Origin: Phycisphaerae bacterium
Lineage (GTDB): Bacteria > Planctomycetota > Phycisphaerae > Sedimentisphaerales > Anaerobacaceae
NCBI GenBank assembly: GCA_017993835.1
Contig: JAGOLX010000004.1
Location: forward strand, 124,001-188,000
Length of the DNA stretch: 64,000 nt
Direction of reading: 5' to 3'
Shown here: piece after piece, positions 52,884-61,907 of the stretch
Layout of the letters: every line of letters begins with the position of its first letter
Position numbering within the stretch: position 1 is the first letter of the stretch
The notes under the pieces: generated by a model
Told to the model about the DNA's origin: nothing
Database searches by the model: none
What the model saw: the letters and a program-made list of their open reading frames with translations, nothing else
Translations under genes and position numbers: made by a program

Positions 52884-53207
52884 TATGTCGAACATCGAGC
52901 CGGGCACCATCTGCAGGAGGCACCGCCGTGGTTACCATCTCTCGCTGGATGACGAAACGTTGCCCCGTCTGCACTGCGGGCGAGTGCGTGCGATTGACAA
53001 CCGCTGCCGGACGGGGTATCATAAGAGAATCATAGGTTGAATGCTGTCTTGGATGGAGGACGGTCGGCAGCAGAGCCTTCATTCTCTCGACGGTGGTCCC
53101 GATTCTGTGCATCGTGTCACGAGAGCGGGACGCGGGTTCCCGAACGCTTGCGCGTCTGATCGAGGATCAGACCGAGGACATATCGAACTGCGTGTAGGAG
53201 AACGATC
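52884..53207 (+). promoter_or_regulatory. Promoter and leader of the LamG protein gene
   Basis: TTGACA (52994-52999), 17-base spacer, TATCAT (53017-53022): an excellent sigma70-type promoter. The roughly 180-base leader carries a perfect palindrome GTCTGATC-gag-GATCAGAC (53154-53172) and ends with AGGAGAA before the ATG. No gene is seen in this gap. Confidence 0.65.
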
Positions 53208-56200
53208 ATGTGGACGAAGGCAACGACGATCGTAGCCGCCGTGCTGGTGATGAGCATCGTGTCCAGTGCGATGGCAGGACAATTAGGGTACTGGGCATTC
53301 GACGAAGGGACCGGCACAGCCGCCAAGGACAGTTCCGGCAACGGCAACAACGGCCGGTTCGTCAGCGCCCCGACCTGGGTGGACGGCATCCTCGGCAAGG
53401 CCCTCCAGTTCGACGGCGTGGATGATTACATCGAGGTCCCGCACAGCGCCAAGCTGATCCCCACCACCGGAAAGGCCACGGTGTCCGTGTGGATCAACGC
53501 CCAGCGTCATCCGGGCCCCAGCGGCGCGTGGCAGGGCATCCTGGCCAAGGGAGGCGACCCCCGCCTGTACAACATCTACACGCACGAGAGCCAGACGCTG
53601 CACTTCAGCACGGGACCGAGCGGCGCCTACATCGGCTCGAACAGTACCGGCACCGTTCCGTTGAACGAATGGGTTCACGTCGTCGCGGTCGTCAACAACT
53701 CCCACCAGTATTACATCAACGGCGCACCGGCCGGCACCTTCGCCAACGGAGCGACCGTCCCGACCGGCGGAACCGCGGTGCTGACCATCGGTCAGACCGG
53801 GGAGTCGAACTACTTCCTCGGGAAGATCGACGAGCCTCGCATCTACGACGTGGCCCTCACGGCCGACGAGGTGACCGCCCTCTTCCAGGGCACCCCGCCA
53901 ACCTGGCCCAAGGCCAAGAACCCCACCCCGGCCAACGGGGCCATCGGCGTGAGCTTTGCCCTGCTCCAGTGGGAAGCCGGCGACGGCGCCGTCACGCACA
54001 ACGTCTACATCGGCACGAGCCCGGACCTGACCGAGGCCAACCTGGTTCAGTCGGGAAAGACCCAGACGTTCTACTACTACGCTGCCGGCCTGGAATCGGG
54101 CGTCACCTACTACTGGCGCGTGGATGAGGTCGAAGCGGATCAGGTCACCGTCCATACGGGCGACGTCTGGAGCTTCACTGCCATTCCCGTCGAGGCCTAC
54201 GCCCCCAGTCCCGCCGACGGCGCGAAGAACGTATTGCGCAGCGCCGAGCTTTCCTGGTCGCCCACGATTGACGCGATCACGCACGACGTGTATCTGGGCG
54301 TCAACCGGGACGACGTGGCCGCCGGAACCGGCGATACGTTCAAGGGCAACGTGAGCGAGCTGACGTTTACGCCCGGCACCCTCGAAGGAGACACGACCTA
54401 CTACTGGCGGATCGACGAAGCGGACATCCACGGCACTCGGACCCAGGGCAGCGTCTGGAGCTTCTACACGGTGCCTGCGATCCCGATTTCCGACCCGAAC
54501 CTCGTGGGCTGGTGGAAGCTGGACGAGGAGGAAGGGACGTTCTTCCTGGATTCCTCCGGCTACGACAACCACGGCGCCCTGCAGAACAGTCCCCAGTGGG
54601 CGGAAGGCTACGACGGCGGCGCCCTGGAACTGGACGGCGTCAGCGACTACGCCGAGATCCCGCACAGCGACACCCTGACCGTAGATTCGGAGGCGGCCGT
54701 GATGGCCTGGATCAACGCCGCCACTCTCAATGCGGACTACCAGGGAGTCGTCGCCAAGGGCAACACCGTCCGATCCTACAGCCTGTATCTGCAGAGGGCC
54801 GGCACGTTGCACTTCAGCACCACCTCGACCGCCGCAGGCGCCTACGTGGGCTCCAGCAGCAGCGGCACGGTCGCAGCAGGCGAGTGGACGCACGTCTGTG
54901 CCATGGTTACGGCGGGCGGACACGAGTACTTCATCAACGGCCAGGCCGCCGGCACCGGGGGCAGCGGAATCGTTTTACCCGGAACGACGGACACCGCGCC
55001 CGTGCGGATCGGGAACACGCAGGAGGGCGGACGCTGCTTCGCCGGAGCGATCGACGAGGTCCGCGTCTACCGGACCGCTCTGACCCAGGACCAGGTCCAG
55101 GAAGCCATGCAGGGCGACCCGCTGCGTGCGAGGAATCCGCAGCCTGTCCACAACACTGACGTGGACATCCGCTCCGCGGAGACACTGAGCTGGTCTGCAG
55201 GCAAGACGGCCGCCCAGCACGACGTCTACTTCGGACAGGACAAGGACGCGGTCGCGGCAGCCGGCGTCGATTCCCCTGAGTACCTGGGACGCCAGGCCGA
55301 CGCCAGCTACTCGCTTGACGGACTGGTCGAATTCGGCGGCGGCGACTACTTCTGGCGGATTGACGAGGTCGAAGCCGACGGCGCCACGATCTACAAGGGT
55401 CTCGTGTGGAAGTTCACAGTCCCCGCCTTCTTCATCGTGGACAACATGGAGAGCTACACGGTCGAGGAGGGCAACCGGATCTATGAGACCTGGCTCGACG
55501 GCTACGCCACGAAAGAGAACGGCTCCATCGTGGGCTATCTCGATTCGCCGTTCACCGAGGGCACGATCGTCCACGGCGGCAAGCAGTCTATGCCGTTCGA
55601 CTACAACAACCTCGCGTCGCCCTACTACAGCGAGGGCGAACTGGCTTTCGCGTCGCAGCAGGACTGGACGATCAATGGCGTCGACACCCTGGTCGTCTGG
55701 TTCCGGGGCAACCCAGAGCGATTCACGGAACCCGAACCCGGACGGTACGTGATCAGCTCCACCAGTGGCGACGTCTGGGGCACAGAGGACAACTTCCGCT
55801 TCGTCTACAAGCGGCTCACCGGGGATGGCACCATTACCGCCAAGGTCAACGCCATCACCGAGAGCACTACGACCTGGGCAAAAGCCGGCGTCATGATCCG
55901 CGAGAGCCTGGACCCCGCTTCCTCGTACGCGTTCATGTTCCCGACGCCCGACGGTCGAAGGGCATACCAGAACCGCGCGAGCACAGGCAGCTCCGCTCTG
56001 TCCGCCCACAGCGCCACCGGCGCGGTGACCTTCCCGGTCTGGGTCCGGGTCGAGCGGAAAGGCACCCAGTTCACCGCCTACTACTCCCAGGACGGCGTCA
56101 CCTGGGTCAAGCAGCCCGCCAATGAGAACACCGGGACCGACGCCTCGGGCAATCCCCAGGTCATCCCGATGACGGGCACGGTCTACATCGGCATGGCGGT

Positions 56201-56561
56201 GACCAGCAACAACGCCGGAGTCGCCGCCTGCTTCGGGGACTTCTCCGATGTCGCAACGACGGGACCGGTCAGCGGCACATGGACGGTCGCCAATATCGGG
56301 TTCAATCCCGGCTGCGATCGCGATACGTTGTACGTGGCCCTGTCGGATAGCAGCAACAAGACAGCGGTCGTCGCACACGACGATCCGGCGGCCGTCAACC
56401 TCACCGAATGGACCGAGTGGCAGATCCCGCTGAGCAGGTTCACAGGAGTGAACCCCAAGCGGGTCAAGACGCTGTACATCGGGGTCGGCGATCGGGACGG
56501 CACCTCCCCCACCGGACTCGGCCTGCTCTACTTCGACGATATCCGCCTGATCCAGCGGTAG
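53208..56561 (+). CDS. Giant secreted LamG/fibronectin-like protein
   Basis: A 1117-residue exported protein. Order of parts: signal peptide (1-25); LamG/concanavalin-like domain (GQLGYWAFDEGTGTAAKDSS, about 25-220); two Fn3-like units (PAdGA.GV ... YYWRVDEVEADQ; SPADGAKNVLRSAELSW) to about 420; second LamG domain (LVGWWKLDEEEGTFFLDSSG, about 425-620); a third Fn3-like unit; then a C-terminal region (FIVDNMESYT) with a DUF1349-like sandwich (NAITESTTTWAKAGVMIRES). This family recurs in Phycisphaerae and probably binds complex carbohydrates. No catalytic domain is seen. Confidence 0.88.
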   Translation: MWTKATTIVAAVLVMSIVSSAMAGQLGYWAFDEGTGTAAKDSSGNGNNGRFVSAPTWVDGILGKALQFDGVDDYIEVPHSAKLIPTTGKATVSVWINAQRHPGPSGAWQGILAKGGDPRLYNIYTHESQTLHFSTGPSGAYIGSNSTGTVPLNEWVHVVAVVNNSHQYYINGAPAGTFANGATVPTGGTAVLTIGQTGESNYFLGKIDEPRIYDVALTADEVTALFQGTPPTWPKAKNPTPANGAIGVSFALLQWEAGDGAVTHNVYIGTSPDLTEANLVQSGKTQTFYYYAAGLESGVTYYWRVDEVEADQVTVHTGDVWSFTAIPVEAYAPSPADGAKNVLRSAELSWSPTIDAITHDVYLGVNRDDVAAGTGDTFKGNVSELTFTPGTLEGDTTYYWRIDEADIHGTRTQGSVWSFYTVPAIPISDPNLVGWWKLDEEEGTFFLDSSGYDNHGALQNSPQWAEGYDGGALELDGVSDYAEIPHSDTLTVDSEAAVMAWINAATLNADYQGVVAKGNTVRSYSLYLQRAGTLHFSTTSTAAGAYVGSSSSGTVAAGEWTHVCAMVTAGGHEYFINGQAAGTGGSGIVLPGTTDTAPVRIGNTQEGGRCFAGAIDEVRVYRTALTQDQVQEAMQGDPLRARNPQPVHNTDVDIRSAETLSWSAGKTAAQHDVYFGQDKDAVAAAGVDSPEYLGRQADASYSLDGLVEFGGGDYFWRIDEVEADGATIYKGLVWKFTVPAFFIVDNMESYTVEEGNRIYETWLDGYATKENGSIVGYLDSPFTEGTIVHGGKQSMPFDYNNLASPYYSEGELAFASQQDWTINGVDTLVVWFRGNPERFTEPEPGRYVISSTSGDVWGTEDNFRFVYKRLTGDGTITAKVNAITESTTTWAKAGVMIRESLDPASSYAFMFPTPDGRRAYQNRASTGSSALSAHSATGAVTFPVWVRVERKGTQFTAYYSQDGVTWVKQPANENTGTDASGNPQVIPMTGTVYIGMAVTSNNAGVAACFGDFSDVATTGPVSGTWTVANIGFNPGCDRDTLYVALSDSSNKTAVVAHDDPAAVNLTEWTEWQIPLSRFTGVNPKRVKTLYIGVGDRDGTSPTGLGLLYFDDIRLIQR

Positions 56562-56638
56562 CATCGCGGATCAGCCCGCCATGGCGTCGCGTCCTTTCTC
56601 CACTCGACGCCTGACGGCAGCAAGAAAGCATACAGTGA

Positions 56639-56664
56639 GGCCCGTCCCCAGAGACGGGCCTTGC
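56639..56664 (+). terminator. Terminator after the LamG gene
   Basis: GGCCCGTC (56639-56646) and GACGGGCC (56653-56660) form a stem followed by ttgctg. The rest of the 348-bp gap before the next gene contains its promoter and nothing else recognised. Confidence 0.6.
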
Positions 56665-56779
56665 TGTAGGGGGATCTCGCCGGCGCAGAGGTCGCCAGTT
56701 CAGCGAGGCGAGCGCTGCCCCTCCATTCTCTGGTCAGGCGAGGAGTGAGCCGAATCTGCTCTCGACGAGCCGAATTCTC

Positions 56780-56807
56780 TTGACAAAACAGACAAAATAC
56801 GTAAACT
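56780..56807 (+). promoter_or_regulatory. Promoter of the second PEP-CTERM gene
   Basis: TTGACA (56780-56785), 16-base spacer, TAAACT (56802-56807). The leader of about 95 bases is GC-rich with a C-run/G-run pair and ends in AGGAGGAG before the ATG. Confidence 0.55.
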
Positions 56808-56909
56808 GGAGAATATATAAGCCCCAAGACCCGGATCATTGCCCTGCGGATAGACCCAGAACCGGGGGGGCATCCCTGCTGTTCGGAAAGAACGATAGGA
56901 GGAGACAAA

Positions 56910-57605
56910 ATGAGCACATCTGCGCGCCTCGCCTTGTTGATGGTGCTGACGGTGTTGCTTGGGGTCGATGTGTGTTCCGCAGCCATTGTGCCAATCACCA
57001 GCGTCGTCGCCGGCATGAACGGAAAACCCCCGTACACGCTGGAGAGCATCACGGTGGGTGATTACACAATCACGAAGGAATTCCTGGCCATCGGCGAGAG
57101 CACCGGCGAGTCCATTCTCTTCAGCGACATCTCCAGCGCGGACGATTTCGATCTGAACTCCGTGGCCTCGCGCAACGACTCAGGCATCTGGCGAGTCACA
57201 AACATCGGCGGATCCGAAACTTACAGAGATACCAACGGCGACCATCCCGATTTCTTCCTGTTCGAGGTCGGCATGAACGACGCGGTCAGCGTGCAGGCCA
57301 TCTTCGCCGACGGCACGCTGGGTCAGGCGGTCACGATTTCCCAGTCCGAATGGGGTGATACGGGACTGGACCGGGTGGGCCTGCTGGTGTCGGGTCAATC
57401 GATTGGCGGCGTTGCGTTCTCCGTCTCGGACTTGCTGGACGCCGATGGACAGGCCCTCGCCGCAGATACCGTGATCAAGGGCCTTCAGTTCGACAGTGAG
57501 ACCATCGACCCGGTCCATTTCTCCGCCGCGGTGATGGTCCCGGAGCCCGCCACGCTCGCGATCCTGGGCTTTGGCGGCCTGTTCATTCTCAGACGCCGTC
57601 ACTGA
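56910..57605 (+). CDS. PEP-CTERM protein
   Basis: This encodes 231 residues. A signal peptide (LALLMVLTVLLGVDVCSAA) is followed by a beta-rich domain and a textbook sorting tail VPEPATLAILGFGGLFIL ending in RRRH. The protein should be processed by an exosortase encoded elsewhere. It is followed by a 420-bp gap (57606-58027) that holds only the FolC promoter. Its function is unknown; surface anchoring or sheath formation is typical. Confidence 0.9.
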   Translation: MSTSARLALLMVLTVLLGVDVCSAAIVPITSVVAGMNGKPPYTLESITVGDYTITKEFLAIGESTGESILFSDISSADDFDLNSVASRNDSGIWRVTNIGGSETYRDTNGDHPDFFLFEVGMNDAVSVQAIFADGTLGQAVTISQSEWGDTGLDRVGLLVSGQSIGGVAFSVSDLLDADGQALAADTVIKGLQFDSETIDPVHFSAAVMVPEPATLAILGFGGLFILRRRH

Positions 57606-57989
57606 AGTTGAGCCGAACGCCTGCGGGGTCTTCTGACCTGTCCCCGGCCGTGCCGCCAGGGGCGCACGTTCGAGGATCAACCCCTGCCGGCTTCTTCCCC
57701 GCCGCAAGACGAGCCATTCCAGGCTGTCTCTGCAATATTCCACTCACACACTGCGTCTAATCAATCAGGAATCGACAGATGCCAGGTTACGAACACAGAC
57801 TGCAGAACAGAACCGCCCGACGAGGAAAGGTGTGATGACCAGGGGTGCCCTTCGGGGCGTGAATCCGCCCGCAAAGTAGAAATGGGTGGTTGTATTATGG
57901 GGCTTTCATAAATCCAGTTTTGCCGGACAGTTACATAACGAACGCCTGCCGTCGGGTGCAGATTTCCCGCGTGTGAGGCAGGTTGGCAG

Positions 57990-58018
57990 TTGACTGCGAG
58001 AACACGATTTGCTAACAT
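57990..58018 (+). promoter_or_regulatory. Promoter of folC, predicted leaderless
   Basis: TTGACT (57990-57995), 17-base spacer, TAACAT (58013-58018). The first transcribed base would be about 58025, three bases before the ATG at 58028, and no ribosome site exists. Confidence 0.6.
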
Positions 58019-58027
58019 GGCGGGTTC

Positions 58028-59461
58028 ATGGCCAAGACAATAAGGACAACGGGTAAGAAAAAGGCGAAAAAGGACTCTTCCAAGGTCGCCCCGGTTAGAG
58101 CCAAGAGGGCTTTCGGCAATTATCAGGAAGCGTTGGCTTATCTACTTGAGAGAACCGACTACGAGAAGGAAGAGCACGTACGCTATAACGTGACCACGTT
58201 CAGCCTGGAACGGATGGAGAGATTCTTGTCTCTCCTGGGCGATCCTCACACCAGGATCAGCACGGTCCACATCGCAGGAACCAAGGGCAAGGGCTCGACG
58301 GCCACCATGCTCGCGCGGATGCTCGAAGCCAACGGCTATACGGTCGGCCTGTACACCTCGCCTCACCTGGTGAATCTGCACGAGCGCATCACGGTCAACT
58401 CCGAGATGATCACCGAGGCACAGATGCTCGCCTTGATGAACCGTCTGTACGCGCCGATCGAGAAGCTGTCCAAGGACAACCCGCCCACGTTCTTCGAGAT
58501 CATGACCGCGCTGGCCTTCTGCCACTTCGCGGACCGCCAGATCGATATCGGTGTGATCGAGACCGGTCTGGGTGGCCGGCTGGACAGCACCAACGTCATT
58601 CTGCCCAAGGTGGTGGGCATCACGAGCCTGAGCATCGACCACAAGCAGCAGTTGGGCGATACGCTGGACCGCATCGCCATGGAGAAGGCCGGCGTGTTCA
58701 AGAAAGGCGTCCCCGCCGTCACCGTGCAGCAGGAGCCCATCGCGATGAACGTGCTCAAGACCCAGGCCCTGGCGATGAAGACGCCCCTGAGCGTCACCGG
58801 CACCGACATCGACTTCTCCTACCGCTTCGAGACGTCGCGCGAGCACGGCCCGCACACGCGGATCTGCCTCTCGACCCCGACGAGCAAGTTCGAGCACCTG
58901 CGAGTGCCCCTCTACGGGCGTCACCAGGCCATCAACTGCGGCCTGGCCCTGGCGATGCTGGACAAGCTCAAATCGGCCGGTTACGAGATTGATGTCGAGA
59001 AGGCTGCGGTCGGACTGAGCCACGTCCGCCTGGCCGGACGCATGGAGATGATCTGCGAGGACCCGCGAATCATGATCGACGGCGCACACAACGCTGCCAG
59101 TATCCGCGCGCTGATCCACGCCATTGGGCAGAACATCCCCTACGACTCCATGGTCATGATCTTCGGCTGCAACTGCGACAAAGACGTCCCCGGCATGCTC
59201 AACGAGCTCCAGTACGGAGCCGACAAGGTGATCTTCACGCGCAGCAGCTCGAACAAAGCGGTGTCACCCCAGGAACTGGCCGACGCCTATACGGAGATCT
59301 GCGGCAAGATGTGCCAGACCGCCAACACGCTCGGCGAGGCTCTGCTGCTCGCCCGCAGCGCGGTCGGCAAAGAGGACTTGATCTGCATCACCGGCAGCTT
59401 CTACCTCATCGGCCAGGCCAAGGTCCGCTTCCAGCCCCAACTGGCGCCGGTCGCCTCCTGA
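58028..59461 (+). CDS. folC: Folylpolyglutamate synthase / dihydrofolate synthase
   Basis: A 477-residue Mur-ligase-fold enzyme that adds glutamate to folates. The P-loop GTKGKGST, the TSPHLVNLHERI segment, the ETGLGGRLDSTNV motif and the DGAHN C-terminal signature are all present. A Lys-rich N-terminal extension of about 30 residues precedes the fold. It starts with an ATG placed directly at the predicted transcription start. Confidence 0.96.
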   Translation: MAKTIRTTGKKKAKKDSSKVAPVRAKRAFGNYQEALAYLLERTDYEKEEHVRYNVTTFSLERMERFLSLLGDPHTRISTVHIAGTKGKGSTATMLARMLEANGYTVGLYTSPHLVNLHERITVNSEMITEAQMLALMNRLYAPIEKLSKDNPPTFFEIMTALAFCHFADRQIDIGVIETGLGGRLDSTNVILPKVVGITSLSIDHKQQLGDTLDRIAMEKAGVFKKGVPAVTVQQEPIAMNVLKTQALAMKTPLSVTGTDIDFSYRFETSREHGPHTRICLSTPTSKFEHLRVPLYGRHQAINCGLALAMLDKLKSAGYEIDVEKAAVGLSHVRLAGRMEMICEDPRIMIDGAHNAASIRALIHAIGQNIPYDSMVMIFGCNCDKDVPGMLNELQYGADKVIFTRSSSNKAVSPQELADAYTEICGKMCQTANTLGEALLLARSAVGKEDLICITGSFYLIGQAKVRFQPQLAPVAS

Positions 59462-59647
59462 TCCTAATGAGTTTTGACGGACCAGTTCGGTAGCGTGTAC
59501 GACTGCTTTGGCAGATTTCGTGCGCCTGGGTCGGAGTTCCTTCAGCCGACAGTAATGCGGCCCAGCCGCCCCCGGCTGGGATCACCCCCGAGGGCGGGGG
59601 TGCCACATGGTTCGATTGCCGATCTTGCTCGTCAAAACTCATAAGGA
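59462..59647. mobile_element. MITE-like element
   Basis: It is bounded by 20-bp inverted ends TCCTAATGAGTTTTGACGGA (59462-59481) and CTCGTCAAAACTCATAAGGA (59628-59647), with 17 matches and a 13-bp perfect core. The interior is non-coding and carries a perfect hairpin CACCCCCG-aggg-CGGGGGTG (59583-59602). No clear target duplication is visible. It lies immediately after the folC stop codon. Confidence 0.65.
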
Positions 59648-59728
59648 CTAGCATTCGCCTCTCTGCTCTGTCGGCCAAAATACGGAGTATCGCAAATTGG
59701 TCTTGACTATTTTACGACACCACCGAAA

Positions 59729-60946
59729 ATGGTCGGCATGGGTATCCGAGCAAGAGTATACGACAAGGTCTTGGCAGATCACCTCGGCTCGCAGCGGCAG
59801 ATGGCGATGGTGAGCGGCCCTCGACAGGTGGGAAAGACCACGACCTGTCGCCAGTTGGCCGACCTGTATCTGAACTGGGACAACGCGGACGATCGCGCCC
59901 TGGTCCTGAGGGGACCTGGCGCGGTGGCCGAGAGACTGGGACTCCTGAGACTCAGGGCGTCGCCGCCAACGGTTCTGTTCGACGAACTGCACAAGTTCAA
60001 AAAGTGGAAGCAGTTCCTCAAGGGGTTCTTCGACACGTACGCCGAGCAGGCCCATATCCTGATCACAGGCAGTTCGCGTATGGACATCTACCGGCGAGGC
60101 GGCGACAGCCTGATGGGACGATATCTCCTGTACCACATGCATCCCTTCACGGTAGGCGAGGCTGTGTGGCAGAATCTACCCAATCCCGATCGCATCGTCC
60201 GTGATCCGCGGCCCATCCCGGAGGACGATTTTTCAGCCCTATGGACCCACGGCGGGTACCCTGAGCCGTTTGTCAAGCGGGACATTCGGTTCACTCGCAG
60301 ATGGCGTGCCCTGCGGATGCAGCAATTGCTTCGCGAGGAGGTTCGGGACACGACTCAGATCCAGCAACTGGGCCAATTGGAGACCGTCGCCGCCCTTCTG
60401 TCGGACAGGTCGGGCCAACAACTGGTCTACAGCAACCTTGCAGCCGAGGTCCAGACTTCGGTCGATACGATGCGACGGTGGATCGCCGTCCTCTGCCATC
60501 TTCAAATGGGTTTCCTCGTCAGGCCCTGGTTCAAGAACGTCTCGCGGTCCCTTCGTAAGGAGCCCAAGTGGTTCCTGCGGGATTGGTCAGGCGTCAATGA
60601 TCTGGGATCGCGAGCCGAGACCCTGGTCGCCTGTCATCTGCTCAAGGCCGTGGAGGGCTGGACCGACCTGGGCCTCGGTCAGTTCGACCTTGGGTACCTG
60701 CGTGACAAGGACCAACACGAGGTGGATTTCGTGGTCGTCCGGGACGGCAAGCCATGGTTCCTGGCGGAGGTCAAGTCCAACGACGAGCGGATCAGCCCTG
60801 CCTTGAAGTACTATCAGGATCGACTGGACGTGCCTTTCGCATTTCAAGTCTTGATGGAGGCCGATTTTGTCGAGGCCGACTGCTTCGCCGCGGGACGCCA
60901 ACCCATAGCAGTGCCCGCGAAGACCCTCCTCTCCCAACTGCTGTGA
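59729..60946 (+). CDS. AAA ATPase with DUF4143 domain
   Basis: A 405-residue ATPase. Walker A is GPRQVGKTT at about 30-38, and the Walker B-like block reads PTVLFDELHKFKKW. An Arg finger-like SSR follows, then the winged-helix-containing DUF4143 domain with a nuclease-like end (HEVDFVVVRDGKPWFLAEVK). The family is common in archaea and anaerobic bacteria; its role is unknown. ATGs at 59729 and 59738 are both possible starts and no ribosome site is clear. Confidence 0.9.
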   Translation: MVGMGIRARVYDKVLADHLGSQRQMAMVSGPRQVGKTTTCRQLADLYLNWDNADDRALVLRGPGAVAERLGLLRLRASPPTVLFDELHKFKKWKQFLKGFFDTYAEQAHILITGSSRMDIYRRGGDSLMGRYLLYHMHPFTVGEAVWQNLPNPDRIVRDPRPIPEDDFSALWTHGGYPEPFVKRDIRFTRRWRALRMQQLLREEVRDTTQIQQLGQLETVAALLSDRSGQQLVYSNLAAEVQTSVDTMRRWIAVLCHLQMGFLVRPWFKNVSRSLRKEPKWFLRDWSGVNDLGSRAETLVACHLLKAVEGWTDLGLGQFDLGYLRDKDQHEVDFVVVRDGKPWFLAEVKSNDERISPALKYYQDRLDVPFAFQVLMEADFVEADCFAAGRQPIAVPAKTLLSQLL

Positions 60947-60955
60947 CAAGAGAAG

Positions 60956-61456
60956 TCAATTCGATACCTGCGGGTAGGCGCCGCGAATACTGCCGGTGTG
61001 AAAGACCAGATCGCCTGCCGCGAGGTTCTGTCGGAGTTGTGCCGGGTTTCCCCGGTAGAGATCCCCCTCGCGTTGAAGGACACACGCGCCCACTCGTCCT
61101 GCGGGCAAAACCGCGACGATCTCACGGCCTTCTTGAAGCATGGAGCGCCACTTCCGCAGCAGACCCGCCAGATCGGGAGGCGAACCCTCAAAAGAGAGTC
61201 CCTCCAGTTCGGCAGCCGTGTACCGCCCGGAACGGCCGGCCTCTTCCAGGATCGTCAAAGGGCTGAAGCCCGGGTCTTTGCCGCAGGCCGCCCACGCCAG
61301 ATATCCCAAGGGCTGAATTCGCTCGTGACAGGTGATGAGGTCGATCCAATCGCGGATTTCCACCCGTCCCGCCAGTGCCAGGACCTTGTTGGTCGCCAGG
61401 TCAAATGGGTGCAGCGTCAGCCCCAGTTCCTCATGCTGAACCAAATCCCTGTTCAA
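60956..61456 (-). pseudogene. Truncated AbiEii-type nucleotidyltransferase
   Basis: The 166-residue frame reads QHEELGLTLHPFDLATNKVLAL, then RVEIRDWIDLITCHERIQPL. This matches the middle and C-terminal part of AbiEii/AbiGii-like nucleotidyltransferases. The N-terminal catalytic core with GGT...R and D-x-D should precede this but is absent: upstream comes the stop codon of the partner gene after 12 bases. The first possible start is a TTG in the middle of the fold. I consider it a deletion remnant. Confidence 0.7.
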
Positions 61457-61468
61457 GCCGATTCGACG

Positions 61469-61699
61469 CTATGAGGCGGCAGACGGCCCGCTGGAATCCC
61501 GTGACAGCCATTGGTACAACTCCCCTGCCTGGCGAAATGCCTCCCGGTCGCCGTAGCGTCGGATGTAGTCCAGCGCACGCAGCACATCCGGCAGATCGGT
61601 CGGGTAGTAGTCGGCGCGAAGGAACCAAAGACACCGATTCCGGTATCTGTCAACCAACTGGTTGACCTGCCGACGAAGGTTCTCATCGATTGTGCTCAT
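61469..61699 (-). CDS. Small partner protein of the AbiEii-type gene
   Basis: This encodes 76 residues: MSTIDENLRRQVNQLVDRYR, an aromatic centre (RCLWFLRADYYPTD) and a helix (LRALDYIRRYGDREAFRQAG). It ends in WLSRDSSGPSAAS, a pattern I associate with small genes placed directly upstream of AbiEii-like nucleotidyltransferases. It could be an antitoxin or DNA-binding partner; this is not established. No ribosome site is seen. Confidence 0.6.
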   Translation of the reverse strand: MSTIDENLRRQVNQLVDRYRNRCLWFLRADYYPTDLPDVLRALDYIRRYGDREAFRQAGELYQWLSRDSSGPSAAS

Positions 61700-61708
61700 G
61701 GTCTAACT

Positions 61709-61737
61709 ACGATACCATGCCTCCGGCGAATCAACAA
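61709..61737 (-). promoter_or_regulatory. Promoter candidate of the small partner gene
   Basis: On the minus strand TTGTTG (61732-61737), 17-base spacer, TATCGT (61709-61714). The start would fall about 2-3 bases before the ATG at 61699, again nearly leaderless. Confidence 0.45.
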
Positions 61738-61907
61738 GCCCGTCCTCGGCGCGTCGGCCCGGCTTTTATGGTTGACGAGCCTTTCCGCGAGCCGTTTAAT
61801 CTCTATCTTGCGTGCGGTTTGCGCGTGTCGGCAGGCAGGAGAAAGACCGTTGCAGGAACGGGTCCCAAACGCGATGCGTCGCGTCTGGAGGCCCGAAGGA
61901 GCAGGCG

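Noticed and set aside
52948-52966. An 18-base match (tgacgaaacgttgccccg) to the dispersed repeat at 735-1076
   Set aside because: Flanking sequence does not continue the match, so it is too short to call a repeat copy.
53283-54923. Long minus-strand frames over the LamG gene
   Set aside because: No ribosome site or domain, and the opposite frame has clear LamG and Fn3 motifs.
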